Shown: in pieces, positions 33,147 to 40,270 of the stretch
Layout: each line of letters opens with the position of its first letter
How positions within the stretch are numbered: position 1 is the stretch's first letter
Assembly (NCBI GenBank): GCA_944390485.1
Contig: CALXPQ010000001.1
Location: 248,001 to 312,000 of the forward strand
Length of the DNA: 64,000 bases
Reading direction: 5' to 3'
Source: Veillonellales bacterium
Lineage (GTDB): Bacteria; Bacillota; Negativicutes; Veillonellales; Dialisteraceae
Program-made: the position numbers and the translations under genes
The notes under the pieces: generated by a model
Told to the model about the DNA's origin: nothing
Seen by the model: only the letters and a program-made list of their open reading frames with translations
Databases searched by the model: none

Positions 33147-34436
33147 ATGAAGACACTGATCAAAAATGTGGCTGTTTACCAGGATGGCCAGGTTAATGAA
33201 GGCAAAAATATCCTCATCGATGGGAAACGGATCGCATCATTTCCGGCGGACGCTGATGCCGCCGGCTGTGACCAGGTCATCGACGGGGAAGGGATGCTGG
33301 CGCTTCCCGGACTGGTCAATGCGCATACCCATGTGGCCATGACGCTGTTCCGCAGCTATGCGGACGATCTGGCGCTCATGGACTGGCTCCAGAACATGAT
33401 CTGGCCGGCGGAAGCCCATCTGGATGATGATATCGTTTACTGGGGCAGCATGCTGGCCTTCGCGGAAATGATCCGCGGCGGCACGACCGCTTTCTGCGAT
33501 ATGTACATGTTCATGGATTCCTGCGCACAGGCAGCAGAAGCGGCGGGCATCCGCGGGAATATCGCCCGGGGCCTCGCCGGCGTCACGCCGAACGGACTGA
33601 AGTCGCTGGAAGAGAACGTGGAACTGTACCGGAAATGGAACGGGGCCTGCGGCGGCCGCATCCGCGTTATGCTCGGCCCGCACGCTCCGTACACCTGCCC
33701 GCCGGACTATCTGAAAAAAGTCCGGGACACGGCGGAGAAATACGGCATTCCGATCCACATCCACCTGTCGGAGACGAAAGGGGAGGTGGAGACCTGCCGG
33801 GAAAAATTCGGCGTCACACCCATCGCGCTCATGGACCAGATCGGCCTTTTCGACTGCCCGACGCTGGCGGCACACTGCGTTCATGTCACAGATGAGGACA
33901 TCGAGATCATGGCCCGGAAGCACGTGAGGGTGGCACACAATCCGGGCAGCAACCTGAAGCTGGCCTCCGGCATCGCACCGGTCCCGAAAATGCGTCAGGC
34001 CGGCATCACGGTGGGGCTCGGTACGGACGGCGCGTCCAGCAACAACAAACTGGACATGTTCGCCGAGATGCGTCTGGCTGCGCTGATCCACAAGGCCGCT
34101 ACGCTCGATCCTTTCGCTGTCAAAGCGGACGAAGCGCTCCAGATGGCGACACGGGACGGGGCAAAATGCCTCGGCTATGATGATCTGGGAGAGCTGAAAG
34201 AGGGGTATCTGGCGGACCTCATTCTCGTCGACCGGAGCGGCTGGCACTGGAAGCCGCGCTTCAACAGCATCTCACTGGCCGTTTACGCAGGCAATTCCAT
34301 GGATGTGGACACCGTCATGGTCAATGGCCAGCTCCTCATGCGCCACAAGGAGCTGCTCACCATCGACACGGAAAAGCTCGACTACGAAGTCAGCCGCGTG
34401 ACAGAAAAACTGTATGCGTTCCGTCACCAGAGCTGA
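33147..34436 (+). CDS. mtaD: 5'-methylthioadenosine / S-adenosylhomocysteine deaminase
   Basis: The amidohydrolase (429 residues) removes the 6-amino group of MTA, SAH or related adenosines. Metal and substrate residues are visible in ALPGLVNAHTHVAMTLFR (His60, His62), IHIHLSETKGEVE near 207, AAHCVHV near 236 and LGTDGASSNNKLDMF near 291-305. DLALMDWLQNMIWPAE is characteristic of the MtaD/DadD group. It is the last gene of the mtnP-mtnA-ahcY-mtaD run, starting 10 bases after ahcY, and is followed by a strong terminator. Exact substrate preference cannot be read from sequence. Confidence 0.93.
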   Translation: MKTLIKNVAVYQDGQVNEGKNILIDGKRIASFPADADAAGCDQVIDGEGMLALPGLVNAHTHVAMTLFRSYADDLALMDWLQNMIWPAEAHLDDDIVYWGSMLAFAEMIRGGTTAFCDMYMFMDSCAQAAEAAGIRGNIARGLAGVTPNGLKSLEENVELYRKWNGACGGRIRVMLGPHAPYTCPPDYLKKVRDTAEKYGIPIHIHLSETKGEVETCREKFGVTPIALMDQIGLFDCPTLAAHCVHVTDEDIEIMARKHVRVAHNPGSNLKLASGIAPVPKMRQAGITVGLGTDGASSNNKLDMFAEMRLAALIHKAATLDPFAVKADEALQMATRDGAKCLGYDDLGELKEGYLADLILVDRSGWHWKPRFNSISLAVYAGNSMDVDTVMVNGQLLMRHKELLTIDTEKLDYEVSRVTEKLYAFRHQS

Positions 34437-34442
34437 TCGTAT

Positions 34443-34470
34443 AAAAAAGCAGGACGTTTCCTGCTTTTTT
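34443..34470. terminator. Terminator after mtaD
   Basis: A perfect 12-bp stem (34443-34454 with 34459-34470) and a CGTT loop, flanked by A and T tracts, would terminate in both directions. Confidence 0.92.
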
Positions 34471-34490
34471 ATTTTGCCGGTATCCGGAAG

Positions 34491-34510
34491 CAGAAATCCC
34501 CAGAAATCCC
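34491..34510. repeat. Exact tandem duplication of a 10-bp unit
   Basis: CAGAAATCCC occurs twice back to back, in the AT-rich spacer between mtaD and the PH-SHOCT gene. Confidence 0.85.
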
Positions 34511-34520
34511 TTGATTTTTC

Positions 34521-34559
34521 ATTTTACTTCCGATAACATTAAATTATCGGAAGCAAAAT
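34521..34559. repeat. Long inverted repeat with 7-bp spacer; candidate recombinase crossover site
   Basis: Arms of 16 bp (34521-34536 and 34544-34559) are complementary except for one base; the inner ten (CTTCCGATAA and TTATCGGAAG) are perfect and flank CATTAAA. The geometry resembles core sites of tyrosine recombinases, and such a gene lies downstream. It could instead be an operator or an RNA hairpin; there is no terminal T tract. Confidence 0.6.
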
Positions 34560-34714
34560 ATTAACTGTTTTCCCGTGGGTTTGTAATCACCTATTTCTCC
34601 AGTGTTTGTCGGCATTTATCATGATTTTCTTCATCTCTTTGCGAGTTTTTTATGAAATATGATAAGCCCTTCAAGACATTTTTTATCATCAGATCAGAAT
34701 GGGAGGTGTTTCCT

Positions 34715-35275
34715 ATGCCTACAGAAGATGAGGTGATCCGTCAGATAAAATCACTGCCGAAGGGCGATGTCTTCCTGCCTGTAACGGATACGAAGGATCT
34801 TGTCCGCCTGCTCGATGAGAATGAATCCATCCTTGCCTTCATCGATGGGGATTACAGTGAGAATGAAAAGGAGGATGATAAGAATTACGAATACGGCGTC
34901 CTTTTCGCCACGGAAAAGCGCCTGCTTTACATGCACAAGGGGCTCCTGTGGGGCCGGCATGTGGCCAGTTTCCCCTATGATGAGATCACCTCCCTGCAAT
35001 ATTCTTCAGCTCTCATCTCAGGCTGCCTTCATATTCATATCGGCGGCCGCACGGTCTTTTTAAAGAATGCAGGCACGGATGTGGGTGATTTCGCCGAATA
35101 TGTCCGCCATCTAATGGCGGACTATCGTGAGAAGCAGTCTCCCTCTTCTCCGGGTACATCTTCTCCCGATTTCCTGTCCGGTCTGGAACGGCTCGCGGCA
35201 CTCCATGCTTCCAGAGCGCTCACGGATGAGGAGTTCACGGTAGCAAAACGAAAACTTCTAGATATGGATACGTAA
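34715..35275 (+). CDS. PH-like domain protein with C-terminal SHOCT domain
   Basis: The protein (186 residues) has a bacterial PH-like domain (about 20-135), recognised from GVLFATEKRLLYMHKGLLWG, FPYDEITSLQYSSALISG and the closing strand-helix that ends AEYVRHLM. After a Ser/Pro-rich linker comes a SHOCT module, LERLAALHASRALTDEEFTVAKRKLLD (seen as ALTDEEFTVAKRKLLD), at the C-terminus. SHOCT modules are usually short oligomerisation elements; the protein's function is unknown. The ATG at 34715 follows GGGAGG; an upstream ATG at 34652 lacks a ribosome site. The recombinase gene starts 19 bases downstream, so the two may be co-transcribed. Confidence 0.82.
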   Translation: MPTEDEVIRQIKSLPKGDVFLPVTDTKDLVRLLDENESILAFIDGDYSENEKEDDKNYEYGVLFATEKRLLYMHKGLLWGRHVASFPYDEITSLQYSSALISGCLHIHIGGRTVFLKNAGTDVGDFAEYVRHLMADYREKQSPSSPGTSSPDFLSGLERLAALHASRALTDEEFTVAKRKLLDMDT

Positions 35276-35294
35276 TTTCTAAGGAAGGATTTAC

Positions 35295-36296
35295 ATGACG
35301 GAACGTTCGGATTTTTACATACGGAAAAATTATCTGGAGCAGACCCATTCTGCACTGTCTGACAAGAGCCTGCAGTCTATTGCCGACACCAAGGCGGAAC
35401 ATACGATCGACGCGTACGAATCGGACTGGAATGATTTCTGCGACTGGTGCGCTTTTCATCATGAGAAGCCCCTTCCTGCCCCGCCGGAAACCATCATCAA
35501 TTACATCAACGATCTGGCCGATTATGCGACGGTCGCCACGATTCGCCGGCGCGTCAGCGCCATATCGGAGAATTACCACGCGGCGGGCCTCTCCGCCGAA
35601 AACCCCTGCAAGGACTGGATGGTGCGGGAAGCGCTGATCGGTCTGAGCCGGCAGAAAGGCGTGGCGCAGAAAGGCAAGACCCCGATCTACTGGGAAGAAA
35701 TCGAGAAAATGGTCTCTCTGATGGATTCTACGAAATTGACTGATGTGCGGGACAAAGCCATCCTGCTTCTCGGCTTCATGGGCGCATTCCGCCGCAGTGA
35801 GATCGCCGAACTGGACGTGGAAGATCTGCGTTTTTTCTCGCAGGGCATGGTGGTCACCATCACCCATTCCAAGACGGACCAGACCTCAGCCGGCCAGCAG
35901 GTGGGCATCCCCTACATCGAGGACACGAACCTCTGCGCAGTGACGGCCGTCAGAAACTGGCTCCGCCGGGCAGACCTCCATTCCGGCGCGCTGTTCCGGC
36001 GTATCCTGAAAAGCGGACAGCCCGGCTCCGGACACATCAGCGATAAGAGCATCAATCTGATCATCAAGAAATATGTGTCCCTGATCGGGCTGGACCCGGA
36101 GCTGTACGGCGCGCACAGCCTTCGCCACGGATTTGCCACTTCGGCGGCGCTCTCCGGACTGGAAGAACGGATCATCATGAAGCAGACCCGTCACCGCTCT
36201 GTGGAGATGGTGCGGCGGTATATCAATGAAGGCGATCTCTTTGTGAATAACCCGGTCGCCATGATGTTCAGCCGAAGAAAAAACACGCGTTCGTGA
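35295..36296 (+). CDS. Tyrosine recombinase / site-specific integrase
   Basis: The 333-residue protein has an N-terminal SAM-like core-binding domain (about 20-115) and a C-terminal catalytic domain with the full active-site set: Arg in GAFRRSEIAELD (about 173), Lys in THSKTDQTS (about 198), HSLRHG (about 276-281), His in QTRHRS (about 302) and the nucleophile Tyr in VRRYINEG (about 311). It is therefore probably active. No phage genes, transfer genes or flanking tRNA are seen, and it is too divergent at its N-terminus to call XerC or XerD. Its nearest possible target is the inverted repeat at 34521-34559. It ends at a strong bidirectional terminator. Confidence 0.92.
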   Translation: MTERSDFYIRKNYLEQTHSALSDKSLQSIADTKAEHTIDAYESDWNDFCDWCAFHHEKPLPAPPETIINYINDLADYATVATIRRRVSAISENYHAAGLSAENPCKDWMVREALIGLSRQKGVAQKGKTPIYWEEIEKMVSLMDSTKLTDVRDKAILLLGFMGAFRRSEIAELDVEDLRFFSQGMVVTITHSKTDQTSAGQQVGIPYIEDTNLCAVTAVRNWLRRADLHSGALFRRILKSGQPGSGHISDKSINLIIKKYVSLIGLDPELYGAHSLRHGFATSAALSGLEERIIMKQTRHRSVEMVRRYINEGDLFVNNPVAMMFSRRKNTRS

Positions 36297-36339
36297 CAGC
36301 ACAAAAGAGGCATCTCTATGAGATGCCTCTTTTGTGCTG
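36297..36339. terminator. Bidirectional terminator between the recombinase gene and yneA
   Basis: A perfect 20-bp stem (36297-36316 with 36320-36339) encloses a 3-base loop, with A and T runs inside the arms. It serves converging genes. Confidence 0.85.
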
Positions 36340-36345
36340 CGCCTG

Positions 36346-36627
36346 TTACAGCGCTTTCAGTTTGGGAATGCGGATGACCTGCCCTGGCTGCAAATGGCCG
36401 GGATCAGAAATATGATTGAGCTGACGGATATCGTAAATATATTGACGGATATCCGTTTCTTCATCCGTATGCGCGGATGCGATATCCCACAGCGTCTGAT
36501 GCTCTTCCACGGTCACTTCCGTGAACTCTGCCTTCTTCTCAGGAAAGGCAGCCTGCGAGACCGCCGCGCAGAGAAAAACCGCCGACAGAAAAAGAAAAGC
36601 AAAACGTTTGACTCTACGGTTTTTCAT
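36346..36627 (-). CDS. yneA: YneA-like LysM protein, probable SOS cell-division inhibitor
   Basis: This small protein (93 residues) has a basic N-terminus, a membrane anchor or signal segment (about 8-27, FAFLFLSAVFLCAAVSQA) and one extracytoplasmic LysM domain (about 38-90, from EVTVEEHQTLWDIASAH to LQPGQVIRIPKL). Size, layout and position, divergent from lexA, match Bacillus YneA, which delays division during the SOS response. Its promoter carries a LexA-box-like sequence. Sequence similarity outside LysM is not decisive, so the function is inferred from context. Confidence 0.82.
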   Translation of the reverse strand: MKNRRVKRFAFLFLSAVFLCAAVSQAAFPEKKAEFTEVTVEEHQTLWDIASAHTDEETDIRQYIYDIRQLNHISDPGHLQPGQVIRIPKLKAL

Positions 36628-36702
36628 GACTGCCTCCTGATAATGATGACCGGATCATTCGTGAATCTTTATTCCCGGAACTGACGTTCTTTTGATGTTT
36701 AT

Positions 36703-36731
36703 ATTCTATAACAGAAACTCTGTTCGGTCAA
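36703..36731 (-). promoter_or_regulatory. Promoter of yneA
   Basis: On the minus strand TTGACC (36726-36731) and TAGAAT (36703-36708) are separated by 17 bases. The spacer is filled by an SOS-like box. Confidence 0.72.
36713..36726. promoter_or_regulatory. LexA (SOS) box 1, at the yneA promoter
   Basis: The minus strand reads CGAACAGAGTTTCT against the Firmicute consensus CGAAC-N4-GTTCG, with 8 of 10 defined bases matching. It lies between the yneA -35 and -10 boxes. Confidence 0.68.
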
Positions 36732-36743
36732 GCGTATTTTCGA

Positions 36744-36757
36744 TGAACGCGCGTTTG
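36744..36757. promoter_or_regulatory. LexA (SOS) box 2, at the lexA promoter
   Basis: TGAACGCGCGTTTG matches CGAAC-N4-GTTCG at 8 of 10 positions and overlaps the lexA -35 box, which fits autoregulation. Confidence 0.65.
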
Positions 36758-36783
36758 TATTTCCCCTGAGAATCCTTTATAAT
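36755..36783 (+). promoter_or_regulatory. Promoter of lexA
   Basis: TTGTAT and TATAAT are separated by 17 bases and lie about 60 bases before the lexA start. Confidence 0.75.
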
Positions 36784-36843
36784 GAGAATAATAAGAAAAG
36801 CAAACAAAATTGGAATGATTTGACTATGCGACAGAAAGGATGA

Positions 36844-37479
36844 ATGACTTTGCCGAGAAAATTGGGATATGACCGCGGCCTGACCAGCCGTGAACAGAGC
36901 ATCCTCGACTATATCCGTCAGAAAATCGAGGAATCCGGCTATCCACCCACCGTCCGGGAAATCTGCAATGCCGTAGGGCTCCGCTCGACCTCGACGGTCC
37001 ACAACTATCTGGGCCGTCTGGAAAAGCTGGGCGTCATCAAACGGGACCCGGCCAGCTCCCGCGCGATTGAATTGACGGAAGACATGTCCTGGCGGCATAA
37101 GAAGCTCCTGCCGACGCCGGTCGTAGGCGCTGTCCGTGCAGGCGATCCGATCATTGCGGATGAACGAGTGGAAACGGTTCTTCCCCTGCCGGCAGAGCTG
37201 ATCGGCAGCCAGAACTGCTTCATCCTCACGGTTCGCGGCGACAGCATGATCAATGCGGGCATCATGGAGGGCGACCTTCTCATCGTGGCCCAGCAGGACA
37301 CCGCCAGAAACGGAGAGATCGTCGTCGCCCTTGTCGGCCATGATGACGCGACGGTGAAACGATTCTACCGGGAAGCGGACCACATCCGTCTCCAGCCGGA
37401 AAATGACGCCTATCAGCCGATTATCGCCAAGGAAGTGACCATCCTCGGGAAAGTGGTCGGCCTGTACCGGCATTACTGA
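36844..37479 (+). CDS. lexA: LexA repressor, SOS-response regulator
   Basis: The protein (211 residues) represses DNA-damage genes and cleaves itself when RecA is active. The N-terminal winged-helix domain has LTSREQSILDYIRQKIEESGYPPTVREI, seen as REQSILDYIRQ and GYPPTVREICNAVGLRSTST. The cleavage site Ala-Gly lies in VVGAVRAGDPI near 95-105. The Ser-Lys dyad is in VRGDSMINAGI (Ser near 133) and LVGHDDATVKRFY (Lys near 171). The ATG follows AGAAAGGA. It faces away from yneA across two SOS-like boxes. Confidence 0.96.
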   Translation: MTLPRKLGYDRGLTSREQSILDYIRQKIEESGYPPTVREICNAVGLRSTSTVHNYLGRLEKLGVIKRDPASSRAIELTEDMSWRHKKLLPTPVVGAVRAGDPIIADERVETVLPLPAELIGSQNCFILTVRGDSMINAGIMEGDLLIVAQQDTARNGEIVVALVGHDDATVKRFYREADHIRLQPENDAYQPIIAKEVTILGKVVGLYRHY

Positions 37480-37491
37480 TAAAAAGCAAAT

Positions 37492-37529
37492 AAAAAGAGA
37501 GAACCCTCTATCCAGAGTTCCCTCTTTTT
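37492..37529. terminator. Bidirectional terminator between lexA and cvfB
   Basis: A 13-bp stem with one mismatch (37492-37504 with 37517-37529), with A and T runs at the ends and further A/T pairing outside, lies between convergent genes. Confidence 0.88.
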
Positions 37530-37559
37530 TATTGCTTTTATATTGCCCGGCATCGTCCC

Positions 37560-38432
37560 TCACACCAGCCGGTACGTGCCGTCTGCCTCGGCCGTGATCA
37601 TTCCTTCTTTCAGCAGATGCCCTGCGGCCCGCTTGAAGGCCGCCTTGCTGAGACCGAACGCGGCTTTGATTTCTGCCGGATCGCTGTGATCGGAGAACAG
37701 CATCGTCCCGCCGTGCGCTTTCAGATAAGACAGAAGCAGCGCGCTGTCCGATTCGATGGCTTTCTCCTTCTGCGGACGCAGAGAAATATTGAGCCGCCCG
37801 TCATCCCGGATGAATGTCACGCGGCCAGTGACTTCTTCTCCCATGGCCAGCCGGCGCGGCATGTCCTTCCGATACAGGAAAGCGATCCACTTTTCCCGCG
37901 TTATGATGAAGGCGCCGTCTCCGGTGATATTATAGACGGTACCGGTGATTTTTCCCCCCACCTTGATGCCCCGGGCCGGCCTGGCGATGCGCTGCATGGC
38001 TTCTTCCACATGCATGGATACGGCCAGACGTCCGGTCTTGTCCACATAGAGGCGCACCCAGATCTTCTGCCCGGCGCGGATATCCCCGATGGTTTCCGTA
38101 TGCGGCAGGAATATGCCGCGCTCCGTGCCCGCTTCCACAAAGGCGCCGAAGCGGGTCGTGAGGAGCACTTCCACATAGCCGATGCCGCCTACGGGGATCT
38201 GCGGCATCCGCATGCTGGCTGTCATCCGATGATGCGGATCGTGATACAGGAATACCCGGACGGTATCCCCCGCCTTCAGCTCCGCCGTCTGCTGATCCTT
38301 ATGGAGCAGGATGTCATCGGCAGAATTTCCGGTCCCCGCGTCCAGGAACGCGCCGAAGGACGCCAGACGCGCTACTTTCATCTCGGCGATGGAATTTTCC
38401 TTCCACACGGGCGTTCCGGCAGCCTCGCTCAT
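37560..38432 (-). CDS. cvfB: CvfB-family S1-domain RNA-binding protein
   Basis: The 290-residue protein has repeated S1-like OB folds (about 15-70, 75-145 and 150-215; for example VEVLLTTRFGAFVEAGTERG and GTVYNITGDGAFII) and a C-terminal winged-helix-like end (about 225-290, SDPAEIKAAFGLSKAAFKRA). This architecture matches CvfB/YitL, known in Staphylococcus aureus as an RNA-binding regulator of virulence genes; its role elsewhere is unclear. It is the last gene of the obgE run, overlapping rsfS by four bases (ATGA), and ends at the terminator shared with lexA. Confidence 0.9.
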   Translation of the reverse strand: MSEAAGTPVWKENSIAEMKVARLASFGAFLDAGTGNSADDILLHKDQQTAELKAGDTVRVFLYHDPHHRMTASMRMPQIPVGGIGYVEVLLTTRFGAFVEAGTERGIFLPHTETIGDIRAGQKIWVRLYVDKTGRLAVSMHVEEAMQRIARPARGIKVGGKITGTVYNITGDGAFIITREKWIAFLYRKDMPRRLAMGEEVTGRVTFIRDDGRLNISLRPQKEKAIESDSALLLSYLKAHGGTMLFSDHSDPAEIKAAFGLSKAAFKRAAGHLLKEGMITAEADGTYRLV

Positions 38433-38803
38433 GCCTGTCCTCCCTCGGCAGACGCTTCCGATTCGTGATACTCCCTGACCGGCGCTTCGCCCCAGAGCGT
38501 ATCCAGTTCATACCGGCGGCGTTCCTCATCGGTGAAGATATGGACGATGATATCGCTGAAATCGAGAAGGACCCAGTCCCCTTCCCGGAGGCCTTCATGA
38601 CGGAGAGGCCGTTCGCCCGCTGCCTCCATTTTTTCCTCCACTTCTTCCGCCGCCGCCTGCGCCTGTCTCTGGTTCCGTACGGTAGAAAGGACAAAGTAAT
38701 CCGCAATGGACGTCAGATCGGATACGTTCAGAATCCGGATCTGCACGCCCTTTTTATCGGCAATGGCCTTGCAGATGATATCCAGTTTTTCCTGTGCTGT
38801 CAT
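38429..38803 (-). CDS. rsfS: Ribosomal silencing factor RsfS
   Basis: The 124-residue protein (Iojap/DUF143 family) binds ribosomal protein uL14 and keeps the subunits apart when nutrients are low. Family motifs are ILNVSDLTSIADYFVLST near 24-41, AAGERPLRHEGLREGDWVLLDFSDIIVHIF (seen as HEGLREGDWVLLDFSDIIVH) and RRRYELDTLWGEAPV. It starts 10 bases after the LCP gene and overlaps cvfB. Its place next to yqeK and nadD is the common Firmicute arrangement. Confidence 0.95.
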   Translation of the reverse strand: MTAQEKLDIICKAIADKKGVQIRILNVSDLTSIADYFVLSTVRNQRQAQAAAEEVEEKMEAAGERPLRHEGLREGDWVLLDFSDIIVHIFTDEERRRYELDTLWGEAPVREYHESEASAEGGQA

Positions 38804-38813
38804 TCCTGTCTCC

Positions 38814-39692
38814 TTACTGGTCTATGGTCAGACCCACTACTTTCTGAATTTCCACGGGATTGATTTCCCACACGTTCTGTCCGTCATAGGCGCGGACCTC
38901 CCCGGGAAGGATCACGAAATGCAGATTGTCCGCCGGGAATCCCATGATGTCGTATACGATGGACGCCGCTTCGCCGGCGGTGATATTCGTGTCCGGCGAG
39001 CTCCAGTAATACCGCACCAGCGCCCAGCTGTACGGACGCAGATGTTCCCGCCCCTGGGCGAGGAGCGCCTTGAAGAACCGTTCTTCCCGCTGGATGCGGC
39101 CGATCTCCCCTTCTTCCTGATCGATGAAGCGCAGATACCCGTAGGCTTCTTCGCCTTCGAGCGTCTGGAAACCCTGCCGGAGATCGATATCCGGCGTGCC
39201 GGACGCATCGGTGTGATCCATGTTCTTTTCCACATACAGGTCTACGCCGCTGAAATGGCCGATCAGAGTGGAGAAACTGGCCCGGTCAAAGACCGCATAC
39301 CGGCCGATGCGGATATGGAGCAGATTCTCTACGGCGCTCACCGTTTTTTCCGCGCCGCCTTCCGCGTAGGCGTCCCGCAGGAGCAGCAGCGGCTCGCCCG
39401 TCCGGCTGATGCGCGTATGACCGGGCAGCGAAACCGCATAGACCGACTGGCCGGCCCGGTTGACGGATGCCAGGATCAGGCTGTCCGCCTGCGGCTTCCC
39501 GCCGTCGCTCGTGCCGATGAAAAGATAATACTCCGAATCAGCCGGCGCACCTGATACCGGCGCCGCCGCAGGCGCGCGGAGCCAGGCAAGGAGCGCCAGC
39601 ACGCCGTAGACGGCCGCCGCCAGCACCGCTGCTGCCAGCAGGAGGCAGATCAGGAGCTTCTTATATCGGATTCTCGTTTTCGTCTTTTTCAT
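38814..39692 (-). CDS. LytR-CpsA-Psr (LCP) family protein
   Basis: The 292-residue protein has a basic N-terminus, one membrane helix (about 12-36) and an extracytoplasmic LCP domain. LCP proteins transfer lipid-linked polymers to the cell wall or related acceptors. Visible parts are YLFIGTSDGGKPQADSLILASV, where most members have a Gly-x-Asp-xx-Arg pattern, VSLPGHTRISR near 92-102, and YGYLRFIDQEEGEIGRIQREERF, seen as FIDQEEGEIGRIQREERF. Several family arginines and aspartates are retained, but GTSDGG is not the typical first motif. It overlaps yqeK by four bases. The acceptor in a diderm Firmicute is unknown. Confidence 0.87.
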   Translation of the reverse strand: MKKTKTRIRYKKLLICLLLAAAVLAAAVYGVLALLAWLRAPAAAPVSGAPADSEYYLFIGTSDGGKPQADSLILASVNRAGQSVYAVSLPGHTRISRTGEPLLLLRDAYAEGGAEKTVSAVENLLHIRIGRYAVFDRASFSTLIGHFSGVDLYVEKNMDHTDASGTPDIDLRQGFQTLEGEEAYGYLRFIDQEEGEIGRIQREERFFKALLAQGREHLRPYSWALVRYYWSSPDTNITAGEAASIVYDIMGFPADNLHFVILPGEVRAYDGQNVWEINPVEIQKVVGLTIDQ

Positions 39693-40270
39693 TCTGCCTG
39701 CGCATGCCGTTGAGAAAGGATCAGATAATTCCGGCCGGCGATCGTCAGATCATAGATATAGACATGCTGCTCCGCCAGATGCCGGATCGTAGAATCGTAG
39801 GCCGCAATCAGCGCTCTGTCCAGATCCTGTTCTGCCAGCGCGCGGAGCTCCTCCACTCCCGGGAAATCACGAGACGGTTCGATATAATCGGCCAGGAACA
39901 CGATCTTTTCCAGGAGGGACATATCCGGTTTCCCCGTGGTGTGATAAAAGACAGCGCTCAGGATCTCCGCATCGTCGATGCCGAAATGGAGGCGCGCATA
40001 CACGCTGCCGGCCGGTCCGTGGAGCAGCGCGCGGCTCTTCAGCACCGGCGCGTCCACTGCCAGTCCGCCTTCCCGGACGAGCGCCTTCATCTCGTCCAGC
40101 GTCATTTCCTTGGCGCAGTCATGCACCCACCCGGCCAGTTCCGCCTTCTCCGGCGAAGCGCCGTACCGTGCGGCCAGCTCACGGGAAGACGCCGCGACGC
40201 CTTCCGTGTGGCGATACCGTTTGGCGGACAGGCACTCTTTCAGCTCGCTTCTGATTTGATGAATATGCAT
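39689..40270 (-). CDS. yqeK: YqeK-type HD-domain diadenosine tetraphosphate hydrolase
   Basis: The protein (193 residues) has an HD domain: His in YRHTEGVAASS (about 20), the HD pair in AGWVHDCAKEM (about 48-49), LLHGPAGSVYAR and a later His in AVFYHTTGKP, then FLADYIEPSRDF. YqeK proteins split Ap4A symmetrically to ADP. The start at 40270 (MHIHQIRSELK) is preferred because it has normal spacing from AAGGGGG and overlaps the nadD stop by one base; an ATG at 40276 is too close to the ribosome site. nadD-yqeK linkage is common in Firmicutes. Confidence 0.92.
   Translation of the reverse strand: MHIHQIRSELKECLSAKRYRHTEGVAASSRELAARYGASPEKAELAGWVHDCAKEMTLDEMKALVREGGLAVDAPVLKSRALLHGPAGSVYARLHFGIDDAEILSAVFYHTTGKPDMSLLEKIVFLADYIEPSRDFPGVEELRALAEQDLDRALIAAYDSTIRHLAEQHVYIYDLTIAGRNYLILSQRHAQAE

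Noticed and set aside
35276..36300. Prophage or integrative element around the tyrosine recombinase
   Set aside because: The neighbours are housekeeping genes with normal codon use; no phage, relaxase, toxin-antitoxin or tRNA attachment site was seen.
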